Assembly: GCA_023229945.1 (NCBI GenBank) | Contig: JALNYH010000029.1 | Location: 1-23,243 of the forward strand | Length of the DNA: 23,243 bases | DNA from: Arcobacteraceae bacterium | GTDB taxonomy: Bacteria; Campylobacterota; Campylobacteria; Campylobacterales; Arcobacteraceae | Direction: 5' to 3' | Shown: positions 1-7,067 of the stretch, piece by piece | Position numbering within the stretch: position 1 is the first letter of the stretch | How the letters are laid out: every line of letters starts with the position of its first letter | The notes under the pieces: model-generated | Told to the model about the DNA's origin: nothing | The model's input: only the letters and a program-made list of their open reading frames with translations | Database searches by the model: none | Program-made: the position numbers and the translations under genes

Positions 1-273
1 GAAGCCAAAAATAAATGGCTCAATAGATGTAAAAGAATAAATACAGACAAATTAATTTTCAAATTTAGTGATGGAGATTTGTTTGAAGAAGAAATGGCAT
101 ATAGGTTTGAAAAACTACCATTTAAAAATAAAGTTTTATTTACATCTAAATCATTTGATACTTTGTCTAGTAATATATGGATAAAACAATTTGAAAATCA
201 TGGTAGAGTTCATGACGAATGGAAGCATTTTGGTAAATACTTCAATATTTATAAACTAATTAATAGTTTATAA
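1..273 (+). CDS. C-terminal part of a DUF1919-like exopolysaccharide-locus protein (5' end outside window)
   Basis: The frame is open from the first base, so the true start lies upstream of the window; about 90 C-terminal residues are visible before the TAA at 271-273. A basic segment with the pattern KWLNRCKRIN, then LPFKNKVLFTSK, and an ending of aromatic residues with Asn near the terminus recall the C-terminal half of DUF1919 proteins, which are found in polysaccharide gene clusters and whose chemistry is not established. The family call is from remembered pattern only. The gene ends exactly one base before the stop codon of the convergent acyltransferase gene, so the two are tail to tail with no spacer. 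The neighbourhood of glycosyltransferases supports a role in surface glycan synthesis, but no catalytic residues can be assigned. Confidence 0.6.
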   Translation, partial: EAKNKWLNRCKRINTDKLIFKFSDGDLFEEEMAYRFEKLPFKNKVLFTSKSFDTLSSNIWIKQFENHGRVHDEWKHFGKYFNIYKLINSL

Positions 274-903
274 TTAATCTGTTCTTTCTTTACTCCAAGA
301 TATATTAGTTTTAATGATTTTTGCAGGACTTCCAGCCAATATAACATTTGCTGGATAATCACCATGTGTAACTAAAGAATTAAGAGCTACTACGCTATTG
401 CTATCAATTTTCACACCTTTTAGTATTTTAACATTTTGACAAATCCAAACATTGTTAGAGATATCAATTGATTTGCTATGATTTATAATTTGATTATTTT
501 CTAAAATAGAATGACCATCACAATTTCTAATTTCAATATTGTTTGCTAAAAGGCAATTTTCCCCTATGGAAATAGATGTTTTTTTACCACAGCATACCAA
601 ATCAGCACTTCCTATTTCACAGTTTTCTTTAATTACTATTTCTAAATTCTCACCTTCTATAATAATATTTAAATCTCTAAGAATTGAATTAGAATGAATA
701 TTTAGTATGTTGTTAGTACCATTTATACCTATTTTTAATCTCTTTATATCACCATTTTCAATTACTATGTGATTATTTATTCCTTTGATATTTATACGAG
801 ATTGTCTAAGAATAGTGTTAAGTCTGATATAGTTATTTTTAATAGTGTGAAAATAGTTTTTGACTTGAAAGAAATTATTAATATATATCAACAATTTATT
901 CAT
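274..903 (-). CDS. Hexapeptide-repeat (left-handed beta-helix) acyltransferase
   Basis: Predicted 209-residue cytoplasmic O- or N-acyltransferase, probably acetylating a sugar of the surface glycan with acetyl-CoA. From about residue 50 on, the protein is a run of short repeats rich in I/V, N and G, typical of a left-handed parallel beta-helix. The C-terminal part has the family signature: NVWICQNVKILKGV, then VVALNSLVTHGDYPANVILAGSPAKII, the usual end of WbbJ/NodL-type acetyltransferases. A candidate catalytic His lies in NCDGHS. It is the last gene of a three-gene minus-strand operon; its ATG lies inside the end of the upstream GT2 gene (8-bp overlap), suggesting translational coupling. The acceptor cannot be read from sequence. 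Confidence 0.85.
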   Translation of the reverse strand: MNKLLIYINNFFQVKNYFHTIKNNYIRLNTILRQSRINIKGINNHIVIENGDIKRLKIGINGTNNILNIHSNSILRDLNIIIEGENLEIVIKENCEIGSADLVCCGKKTSISIGENCLLANNIEIRNCDGHSILENNQIINHSKSIDISNNVWICQNVKILKGVKIDSNSVVALNSLVTHGDYPANVILAGSPAKIIKTNISWSKERTD

Positions 904-1711
904 GTATATTTAGTCCACAACAACACAAGAATTGGTTGTTTTTTTCTCTATCATACATAATTTCTAAATAAGGTTTAGCATCTCCTCTGTCATGTATTTT
1001 ATGCCATAAATGAAACATATTTGCTACATTTTTACAAGATTTTAATTTGAGTCCATATGCTCTAAATCTCCAGTCTAAATCCATATCATCAGGAATTGCA
1101 GTTTCTCCATAACTCTCATCAAAACCGTTAATATCTATTAAATCTTTTTTGAAACAAGAAAAGTTACATCCAAGAATTGACGCAGAAGGTTGTCTAAGTG
1201 ATAAAAGTTTATATATAAAAGAATTTGGCTTTAGATATATTCCTTGTCTGTATCGTGCTTCTTTGTCAAAAATCAAATGAATGTATTGGAAGATATTTTT
1301 TTCTATATCTAGTGTTGATAATTCTGAATTTTTAACTTTTCTTGTAAGCTCTTGATTGAGATTGACTCTTCTTCCACTCAAAACTATACCTTTTTGAGAT
1401 AAAGATAAATGACCTTCGACAAAAGTAGTATAAGGGATGCAATCACCATCTATAAAAATTAAATATTCTCCACTTGAGGCCAATATGCCATTATTTTGAC
1501 TTCTTGCTTTTCTTACACCTAAATCTTCTTGTGTTGTGTGTTTGACTTGTAATGTTTTTATTGTGTTAATATACTCTTTCATTGGTGGGTATTCACCATC
1601 TTCGGCTATGATTACTTCAAAATTTTTATAAGTTTGATTTTCTAAAGCTTGAATTATAAGTTTTAGTGCTTCTATATCTTTATAAACTGCTACAATTAGA
1701 CTAACTTTCAT
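896..1711 (-). CDS. Family 2 glycosyltransferase with a galactosyltransferase-type C-terminal segment
   Basis: A 271-residue GT-A enzyme expected to transfer a sugar from a nucleotide-sugar donor during glycan assembly at the inner face of the membrane. The N-terminus MKVSLIVAVYKD is the classic first beta strand of GT2; ED at 37-38 sits in the nucleotide pocket; the metal-binding DGD is at 88-90 (FIDGDC). The second half carries GCNFSCFKKDL (181-191) and DDMDLDWRFRAYG (about 208-220), the acceptor/catalytic segment seen in chondroitin-polymerase-like and galactosyltransferase-like GT2 enzymes. The end is Cys-rich (CCCG). Its start overlaps the upstream GT4 stop as ATGA, and its end overlaps the acyltransferase start. 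Substrate unknown. Confidence 0.88.
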   Translation of the reverse strand: MKVSLIVAVYKDIEALKLIIQALENQTYKNFEVIIAEDGEYPPMKEYINTIKTLQVKHTTQEDLGVRKARSQNNGILASSGEYLIFIDGDCIPYTTFVEGHLSLSQKGIVLSGRRVNLNQELTRKVKNSELSTLDIEKNIFQYIHLIFDKEARYRQGIYLKPNSFIYKLLSLRQPSASILGCNFSCFKKDLIDINGFDESYGETAIPDDMDLDWRFRAYGLKLKSCKNVANMFHLWHKIHDRGDAKPYLEIMYDREKNNQFLCCCGLNIHE

Positions 1712-2763
1712 ATACTCTCCAAAATATTTTTTATTTTTTTAAATTGTTGTTTGCTATCAAAAACTTTATCGGCTTTTATTTTACCATTAATGGCAAGTTT
1801 TTCTTTTAATTCATTGTCATGAATAATTAATTGTAATTTTTCATACAATCTATTACTATTCATACTCTCAAATAAAAGTCCATTTTCTCCATCATCTATG
1901 ATTTCAATCGGACCACCTTGGTTACTTCCTAGTACACAAATACCACATTTCATAGCTTCTACAAGAACAAGACCAAAAGTCTCTTTTTTGGTTGCTAATA
2001 CTACACAATCGGCAATTTGCATATAATCAGTTGGGTTGTTTACAAAGCCCGTGAAAATATCAGATAAATATTTATCTTTTAGTTGATTGAAATATGTTTC
2101 ATCCATATAATGTCCTACAACTAAGGCTTTAGCCTTTATCCCTTTGTTTCTTAGCTTTTCTAGTGCTTCTAAGACGATATGTTGTCCTTTTGCTTCTTCT
2201 ATTCTTCCAACAATACAAACTATAAATTCATCTTTGAGATTTAGTGAATTTTTGAATTCTTCTTTTTCTTTAAAAGATAAAGTTTTTGGAGTGTTTGCAC
2301 CAATATAACATATTTCTATTTTTGGTGCTATTTCTGTAGGAATAAATTTTTCAAGTTGTTCTTTTACTAGATTTGTTACGGCTATTATTGCATCTATATT
2401 TTTATATAAAAATTTATGATAAAAGTCACTTTTAAATCTTGTCATATGCATATGTCTAGTTTGAACTATTTTTGGTTTTCTTTTTGATAAAAGTTTTGCT
2501 AATACAACCACTGGAATATCTTTTGTCCAATGTAAATGTACTATATCAATATTATTGTTATCAATTATCTTTGATAAAGTAAAAAAATCATATCTTGATA
2601 TCTTAGAGCATTTGTTTTTACTAGTATGAAACAATTGAGATAATTTTGATTTTTGATTTATTACGGTAAAAGCATCAAGATATATAGATAAGTTTTTCAT
2701 ATGTAGCTCAAGTCCACCAAGATCTGGGGAAAGACAAATTTCTAGAATATTTTTCATATACAT
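1708..2763 (-). CDS. Family 4 (GT-B) glycosyltransferase
   Basis: A 351-residue retaining glycosyltransferase of two Rossmann domains. Early in the chain is the glycine-rich acceptor loop SPDLGGLE (about 12-19). The donor-binding domain begins near residue 180 with IVCIVGRIEEAKGQ, and the EX7E catalytic motif is intact: E261 and E269 in ETFGLVLVEAM, followed by GGPIEIIDDGENGLL. It is the first gene of the minus-strand operon and ends in an ATGA overlap with the GT2 gene. Two starts are possible: the ATG at 2763, and an in-frame ATG at 2757, which has the better-spaced AAAAG upstream. Its role is probably adding a residue to the surface glycan; donor and acceptor cannot be told. Confidence 0.9.
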   Translation of the reverse strand: MYMKNILEICLSPDLGGLELHMKNLSIYLDAFTVINQKSKLSQLFHTSKNKCSKISRYDFFTLSKIIDNNNIDIVHLHWTKDIPVVVLAKLLSKRKPKIVQTRHMHMTRFKSDFYHKFLYKNIDAIIAVTNLVKEQLEKFIPTEIAPKIEICYIGANTPKTLSFKEKEEFKNSLNLKDEFIVCIVGRIEEAKGQHIVLEALEKLRNKGIKAKALVVGHYMDETYFNQLKDKYLSDIFTGFVNNPTDYMQIADCVVLATKKETFGLVLVEAMKCGICVLGSNQGGPIEIIDDGENGLLFESMNSNRLYEKLQLIIHDNELKEKLAINGKIKADKVFDSKQQFKKIKNILESI

Positions 2764-2784
2764 CTTTTATATAAATTTACTTGA

Positions 2785-2790
2785 ATTTTA
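2785..2790 (-). promoter_or_regulatory. Candidate -10 element for the minus-strand glycan operon
   Basis: Read on the minus strand the hexamer is TAAAAT, preceded by TTTTAAAG, about 22 bases before the GT4 start. It fits the Campylobacterota pattern of a T-rich stretch and a TA-rich -10 with no clear -35, but the whole spacer is AT-rich, so chance matches are likely. Confidence 0.35.
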
Positions 2791-2829
2791 CTTTAAAATG
2801 AATTAAACCCAAATTAACTACTATTTTGT

Positions 2830-2835
2830 TAAAAT
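2830..2835 (+). promoter_or_regulatory. Candidate -10 element for the plus-strand LPS-core operon
   Basis: TAAAAT preceded by ATTTTGT matches the layout of the other promoters proposed here (before htpG, the histidine kinase and acnB). It lies about 31 bases before the GTG start at 2867, and an AAGAGG ribosome-binding site at 2851-2856 follows it. The 103-base spacer 2764-2866 thus probably holds back-to-back promoters for two divergent glycan operons. Confidence 0.5.
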
Positions 2836-2866
2836 ATTTGTATTGAAATAAAGAGGTAATAATATT

Positions 2867-3625
2867 GTGAATAATAGTAAACTAGTTTTAAATAGTGAGT
2901 TCGGTAACTTTGAGACTTTTTTAATGAATATAAAGGATTATTTTAATCAAAATTCAAATACTATTCATAAAGCACGAAATGAGTTAAAGGTAATAGATTA
3001 TGAAGGATTGAGCCTTGTGGTCAAGTCTTTCAAAATTCCACATATTATAAATAGATTTGTATATACTCATTATAAACCATCAAAAGCAAAAAAATCATAT
3101 GATAATGCAATAAAGCTTATTACATTGGGTATAAATACACCCACGCCTTTAGGATATATTGAGTTTTTTGAGAATGGATTGATTAAAGAGAGCTTTTTTG
3201 TATCTATAAAATTTGAATATGATTTTACTATCAGAGAGCCTTTATTGGATATTGGGTTTGATAACAAAGAAGAAATACTCAAGGAGTTTGGTGAGTTTAC
3301 ATTTGACTTGCATAATAATGGGATTTTGCATAATGATTATTCTCCTGGTAATATCTTAATTAAAAAAAGTTTTAATAGCTATATTTTTAGTATTGTTGAT
3401 ATTAATAGAATGGAGTTTAAAGAACTTTATTATGATGAAAGACTTAAAAACTTTGCTAAACTTTGGGCAAGTGATGATGACTTGATAACTATTGTTCAAT
3501 CATATGCTGCGAGTGCTGGAATGAATGAAAAAAGAGCTATAGAAGATGCTTTGAAATATTCTCATGCCCATAAAGCTAGGATCAATTTTAAAAAAAGATT
3601 AAAAGGGATAAAAGTTGTTGATTAG
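2867..3625 (+). CDS. WaaP / Kdo-kinase-like LPS core kinase
   Basis: A 252-residue small protein-kinase-like fold predicted to phosphorylate a sugar of the lipopolysaccharide inner core (heptose or Kdo) with ATP. Candidate ATP-binding Lys is K53 (VVKSF). The catalytic loop is LHNNGILHNDYSPGNILI, with D157 as base and N162 as metal ligand, and the second metal-binding Asp is D178 in FSIVDINRMEF. This HxDxxxxN...DxN pattern is typical of the WaaP/InaA/Kdo-kinase group. GTG start, chosen because AAGAGG lies 10 bases upstream. First gene of a seven-gene operon; its end overlaps the deacetylase start. Whether heptose or Kdo is the acceptor cannot be decided from sequence. Confidence 0.8.
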   Translation: MNNSKLVLNSEFGNFETFLMNIKDYFNQNSNTIHKARNELKVIDYEGLSLVVKSFKIPHIINRFVYTHYKPSKAKKSYDNAIKLITLGINTPTPLGYIEFFENGLIKESFFVSIKFEYDFTIREPLLDIGFDNKEEILKEFGEFTFDLHNNGILHNDYSPGNILIKKSFNSYIFSIVDINRMEFKELYYDERLKNFAKLWASDDDLITIVQSYAASAGMNEKRAIEDALKYSHAHKARINFKKRLKGIKVVD

Positions 3626-4340
3626 TATTATGTATCATCATGTAAATAGTAATAGATGTAGTAATGATTTAGCTATTTTTGAAGAACACCTAAAATATAT
3701 CAAACAAAACTTCACTACAATTCTTCCAGGTGAAGAGATAAAAAGCAGATGTGTATGTTTGACATTTGATGATGCGTATGCTGATTTTTATTTTTTAATA
3801 TATCCATTACTAAAAAAGTATAACTTAAAAGCATTATTGGCAGTTCCAAGTAAGTATATATTAAATGAATGTGAAAATGAAGCACAAAATAGAATGGGAT
3901 TTGAACACAATGATTTATTTGCTAATTTCGCACAAGGGACTTTTTGTACATTTAAAGAGCTAAAAGAGATGCTTGATAGTGGTCTGGTTCAAATAGGCTC
4001 ACATTCACACTCTCATATTGATTTGACGGCTAGTGGGGTTGATTTAGAAGTTGAGTTAAAACATTCAAAAGAGCTATTAGAAAATAAACTAGATACTGTA
4101 GTAGAGAGTTTTGTTTTTCCTTTTGGCAAATATAATCAAGAGGTTTTGAAACATACCAAAAAATACTATAAATACTCCTTTAGAATAGGTAATGCCTTGC
4201 ACAAAGATTTTAGTGGGATAAATGGTGTGATTTATAGAGTTGATGGGGATGGACTAAAAACTATTGATGAGATTTTCGGGTTTAAGAAATTGCTTAATTA
4301 CAAATTTAAAGGTTTTATCAAAAGATTGGGTAACAAATGA
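3615..4340 (+). CDS. Polysaccharide deacetylase (NodB-homology family)
   Basis: A 241-residue metal-dependent carbohydrate deacetylase, probably removing N- or O-acetyl groups from a sugar. Motifs in order: MYHHV at the N-terminus; LTFDDAYAD with the paired Asp D52-D53 (catalytic base and metal ligand); the His metal motif SHSHSHIDL (H130, H132, H134); and FVFPFGKYN (about 167-174). No signal peptide is visible, so it probably acts in the cytoplasm during core synthesis, or on the membrane face. The start is TTG at 3615, 11 bases inside the kinase gene, supported by AAAAGGGA six bases upstream; TTG at 3618 is nearly as good. The ATG at 3630 would cut into the first strand. It ends in an ATGA overlap with the next gene. 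Confidence 0.82.
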   Translation: MLISIMYHHVNSNRCSNDLAIFEEHLKYIKQNFTTILPGEEIKSRCVCLTFDDAYADFYFLIYPLLKKYNLKALLAVPSKYILNECENEAQNRMGFEHNDLFANFAQGTFCTFKELKEMLDSGLVQIGSHSHSHIDLTASGVDLEVELKHSKELLENKLDTVVESFVFPFGKYNQEVLKHTKKYYKYSFRIGNALHKDFSGINGVIYRVDGDGLKTIDEIFGFKKLLNYKFKGFIKRLGNK

Positions 4341-5086
4341 ATATAAGTGCAGTAGTATTAGCAAAAAACAATGAAAAAACAATTCATAATACACTAAAAA
4401 GCCTAGAAAGCTTTGATGATGTGGTGGTCTATGATAATGGCTCTGTTGATGAAACTATAAAGATAGCCAAAAGTTTTCCTAATGTAGACCTAATAGAAGG
4501 TGAATTCAGAGGATTTGGCTGGAGTAAGAACAAAGCTGCAAGCTATGCAAAAAATGATTGGATTTTGATAATAGATAGTGATGAGGTTATTGATAGCGAG
4601 CTTTTATCTGAACTAAAATCAAAAACTTTAGACAAAAATTGTGTATATAAGCTCAATTTTAAAGCATTTTATAAAAACATTCAAGTAAAACATTGCGGAT
4701 GGAATAATCAAAAAATAAAACGACTTTATAATAGAGCTACAACATCTTATAATGACAATGATGTTCATGAGGATATTGTAACTGATGGTTTGAAAATAGA
4801 AGTTTTAAAAGGCAATGTGGAGCATTACAGCTATCATAGTATATCGGAGTTTGTAATCAAAGCTGATAGATATTCTACGCTTTTTGCTTTGAATAATGTA
4901 GGAAAGAAAAACTCAAGTCCTACAAAAGCATTTTTTAATGGGATGTATTCCTTTATCCGTACATATATATTTAAACAAGGCTTTAGAGATGGCTATGTTG
5001 GGCTAATAATAGCATATTCTCATATGGTAACCAATTTTTATAAATATATCAAACTTTATGAAGCTAATAAAGAGTTAAAAAAATGA
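4337..5086 (+). CDS. WaaE/LgtF-like family 2 glycosyltransferase of the LPS core
   Basis: A 249-residue GT2 enzyme resembling the beta-1,4-glucosyltransferase group that adds glucose to heptose I (WaaE, KdtX, LgtF). Evidence: N-terminal MNISAVVLAKNNEKTI, the nucleotide-contact VYDNGSVDET (31-40), GFGWSKNKA (59-67), and the metal-binding DSD at 80-82 in LIIDSDEVID. The C-terminal third has HCGWNNQKIKRLYNR and HEDIV, typical of this subfamily. Start and stop overlap neighbouring genes as ATGA on both sides, so it is translationally coupled to the deacetylase and the heptosyltransferase, fitting a core-assembly operon. The exact acceptor is an inference from family and context. Confidence 0.83.
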   Translation: MNISAVVLAKNNEKTIHNTLKSLESFDDVVVYDNGSVDETIKIAKSFPNVDLIEGEFRGFGWSKNKAASYAKNDWILIIDSDEVIDSELLSELKSKTLDKNCVYKLNFKAFYKNIQVKHCGWNNQKIKRLYNRATTSYNDNDVHEDIVTDGLKIEVLKGNVEHYSYHSISEFVIKADRYSTLFALNNVGKKNSSPTKAFFNGMYSFIRTYIFKQGFRDGYVGLIIAYSHMVTNFYKYIKLYEANKELKK

Positions 5087-6015
5087 AAATACTAATTACT
5101 AGGCATGATAAAATAGGAGATTTTTGCGTTACCCTTCCACTTTTTAAAGCTATAAAAGAGCAAAATCCATCAATTTCTATCACAGCTCTTGTATCAAAAG
5201 TGAATTTCAATTTTGCTAAAAATATAGATTTTATTGATGATGTAATTTTGTATGATAAAGATGATTTTTTGGGAACTTTAAAGAGAATTAAAGAACAAAG
5301 ATTTGATGCAAGTATAAGTGCATTTATAGATACAAGGCTTGGGTTTTTACTTTTTTTAAGTGGTATAAAAACTAGAGTTGCCCCAGCAACAAAAATAGCA
5401 CAAATATTTTTTAATAAGAAAATTACCCAAAGAAGAAGTAGGGTAGAAAAAACAGAGTGGCAGTATAATATGGACTTGGGAAAAGTTTTATTTCCTGATT
5501 TAAAAGAAGAGTTTTCAAAACCTCTTCTGGGCTCAGCACTCAGCACTCAATACTCAACACTCAAAAAAGTAGTTTTTCACCCCGGTTTTGGTGGTAGTAG
5601 CGATGGAAATTTAAGATTAGATGACTATTTAGTACTAGCTTGTGAGGCTTCAAAATTACCAAATATAGAAGTGATTTTTACTTTTGGACCAGATGATACT
5701 ATATCAAAAGAGTATATAAGCACTCATCTTGATTTTGAAGCTACTATTTTACAATCTAAGATGAGTTTGATAGAATTTTGCCAGTTTTTAAGTGGTTGTG
5801 AGCTTTTTGTAAGCACTTCAACTGGACCTATGCACCTTGCAGGTGCTGTAAATATAAAAACACTCTCATTTTTTGGGGATAATTTATTTGCAAGTTCTAA
5901 GAGGTGGGCAACAATGAGTGATACTACAAAACAGCACAACTTTATGATAAACGCCTCATATTCAATACAAACTTTAGAAAAAATAAAAAGTACAATGTTG
6001 GAGATATTATCTTGA
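5083..6015 (+). CDS. GT9 heptosyltransferase-family protein (not WaaF)
   Basis: A 310-residue GT-B enzyme of family 9, expected to transfer L-glycero-D-manno-heptose from ADP-heptose to Kdo or another core heptose. MKILITRHDKIGDFCVTLPL is the usual N-terminal acceptor-domain strand and loop with the catalytic Asp (IGD). The C-terminal domain begins with VVFHPGFGGSSDGN, and the donor signature is STSTGPMHLAGAV. It resembles WaaC/WaaQ-type proteins more than WaaF; WaaF is a separate gene two loci downstream. The linker between the two domains (residues about 150-161) is encoded by a heptamer repeat array, an unusual insertion. ATGA overlap upstream and TTGA overlap downstream. Confidence 0.85.
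   Translation: MKILITRHDKIGDFCVTLPLFKAIKEQNPSISITALVSKVNFNFAKNIDFIDDVILYDKDDFLGTLKRIKEQRFDASISAFIDTRLGFLLFLSGIKTRVAPATKIAQIFFNKKITQRRSRVEKTEWQYNMDLGKVLFPDLKEEFSKPLLGSALSTQYSTLKKVVFHPGFGGSSDGNLRLDDYLVLACEASKLPNIEVIFTFGPDDTISKEYISTHLDFEATILQSKMSLIEFCQFLSGCELFVSTSTGPMHLAGAVNIKTLSFFGDNLFASSKRWATMSDTTKQHNFMINASYSIQTLEKIKSTMLEILS
5532..5566 (+). repeat. Five-unit heptamer tandem array inside a GT9 gene
   Basis: Five 7-bp units with consensus CTCANNA; units 1 and 2 are identical (CTCAGCA) and the later ones diverge at positions 5 and 6. The array is read as residues about 150-161 of the GT9 protein, just before the first strand of the C-terminal domain. Seven is not a multiple of three, so gain or loss of one unit would shift the frame. 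Confidence 0.85.
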
Positions 6016-7067
6016 AATCACCTTTTATTTGGGATAGTTATTCAGACCAACCTCATGTTATACGAGATAAAGCATATAAAAAACAGATGAAAAAAAAGCA
6101 TAGTTTGGATTATCTAAAACTTGTAATTAGTACCGCTTTTGTATTTCCTATTGCCACGACTTTGATGAAAGTTTTTAAACCATCCAAGCCAAAAGGAAAC
6201 GATATATATGGTATCGGTGTCAATCTTGACAAAGGTGATGTTCAAGTGGAGCTTATTGAAGAGCTTGGAGTGAAAAATCTGTTAATCAGACTCCCTTTAA
6301 GTGATATACAAAATATACAAAAATACTACGATTTTACACTTAAATTTATACAAAATGGCAATAAACAGATAGTTATCAATATTTTGCAAGATAGAGAGCA
6401 TATTGATGATTCTGAGCTTTTGCAAGAAGATATTAGTATAATATTTAATACATTTAAGACTGTTACAAATGAGTTTCAAATAGGCAATGCCATCAATCGT
6501 ACCAAGTGGGGATTTTTTAGTATTGGAGAGTACTTAAAGTTCTATAAGTATGTACAAGATATCAGAGATAGCAGTTTTAAGAATATCAAATTAATAGGTC
6601 CTAGTGTGATAGATTTTGAGTACTATTACACCGTACGAGCTCTTTTTAATGGCTATGATATATCATTTGATAAGCTATCAAGTTTACTTTATGTGGATAG
6701 AAGAGGAAGTCCTTATAGCACCCAAATGGGGATATTTGATACTTCAAATAAAATAGATTTACTATATGCTCTGACAAGATTAAGTCCCAAAACAAAAAGC
6801 GATGATATATATATCACTGAAGTCAACTGGCCATTGTCTAATACGGCTCCATATGCTCCGACAAGTGAAAAAGAGTGTGTAGGATATGATGAGTATGCTA
6901 AATATATGGTAGAATACTACGATATAGCTAGAAAAAGTGGAAAAATATCAAAAGTATTTTGGCATCAGCTTATAGCTCCAGGATATGGGCTAGTAGATAA
7001 TCGTGATGGTAAGATAATCAAAACAAAAGCATTTTATGAGTTTAAAAAGATGGTTCAAAATGGATAA
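6012..7067 (+). CDS. Membrane-anchored glycoside-hydrolase-like TIM-barrel protein
   Basis: A 351-residue protein with one hydrophobic helix near the N-terminus (about 35-56, after a Lys-rich stretch), suggesting an inner-membrane anchor with the rest outside the cytoplasm. The remainder looks like an eight-stranded barrel of the clan GH-A (GH5/GH39) kind: YGIGVNLDKGD, NLLIRLPLSD, QIGNAINRTKWG, IYITEVNWPLS with a candidate nucleophile E270, and VFWHQLIAPGYGLVD near the end. The Asn-Glu acid/base pair expected after strand 4 is not seen (GNAIN), so the activity is uncertain. The TTG start overlaps the previous stop as TTGA and has GGAG upstream. Its place between two heptosyltransferase genes suggests a role in core or O-chain processing. 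Confidence 0.62.
   Translation: MKSPFIWDSYSDQPHVIRDKAYKKQMKKKHSLDYLKLVISTAFVFPIATTLMKVFKPSKPKGNDIYGIGVNLDKGDVQVELIEELGVKNLLIRLPLSDIQNIQKYYDFTLKFIQNGNKQIVINILQDREHIDDSELLQEDISIIFNTFKTVTNEFQIGNAINRTKWGFFSIGEYLKFYKYVQDIRDSSFKNIKLIGPSVIDFEYYYTVRALFNGYDISFDKLSSLLYVDRRGSPYSTQMGIFDTSNKIDLLYALTRLSPKTKSDDIYITEVNWPLSNTAPYAPTSEKECVGYDEYAKYMVEYYDIARKSGKISKVFWHQLIAPGYGLVDNRDGKIIKTKAFYEFKKMVQNG

Noticed and set aside
5064..5546. 160-residue open frame antisense to the GT9 gene
   Set aside because: It lies wholly opposite a gene with clear GT9 motifs, has low-complexity composition, and has no ribosome-binding site.
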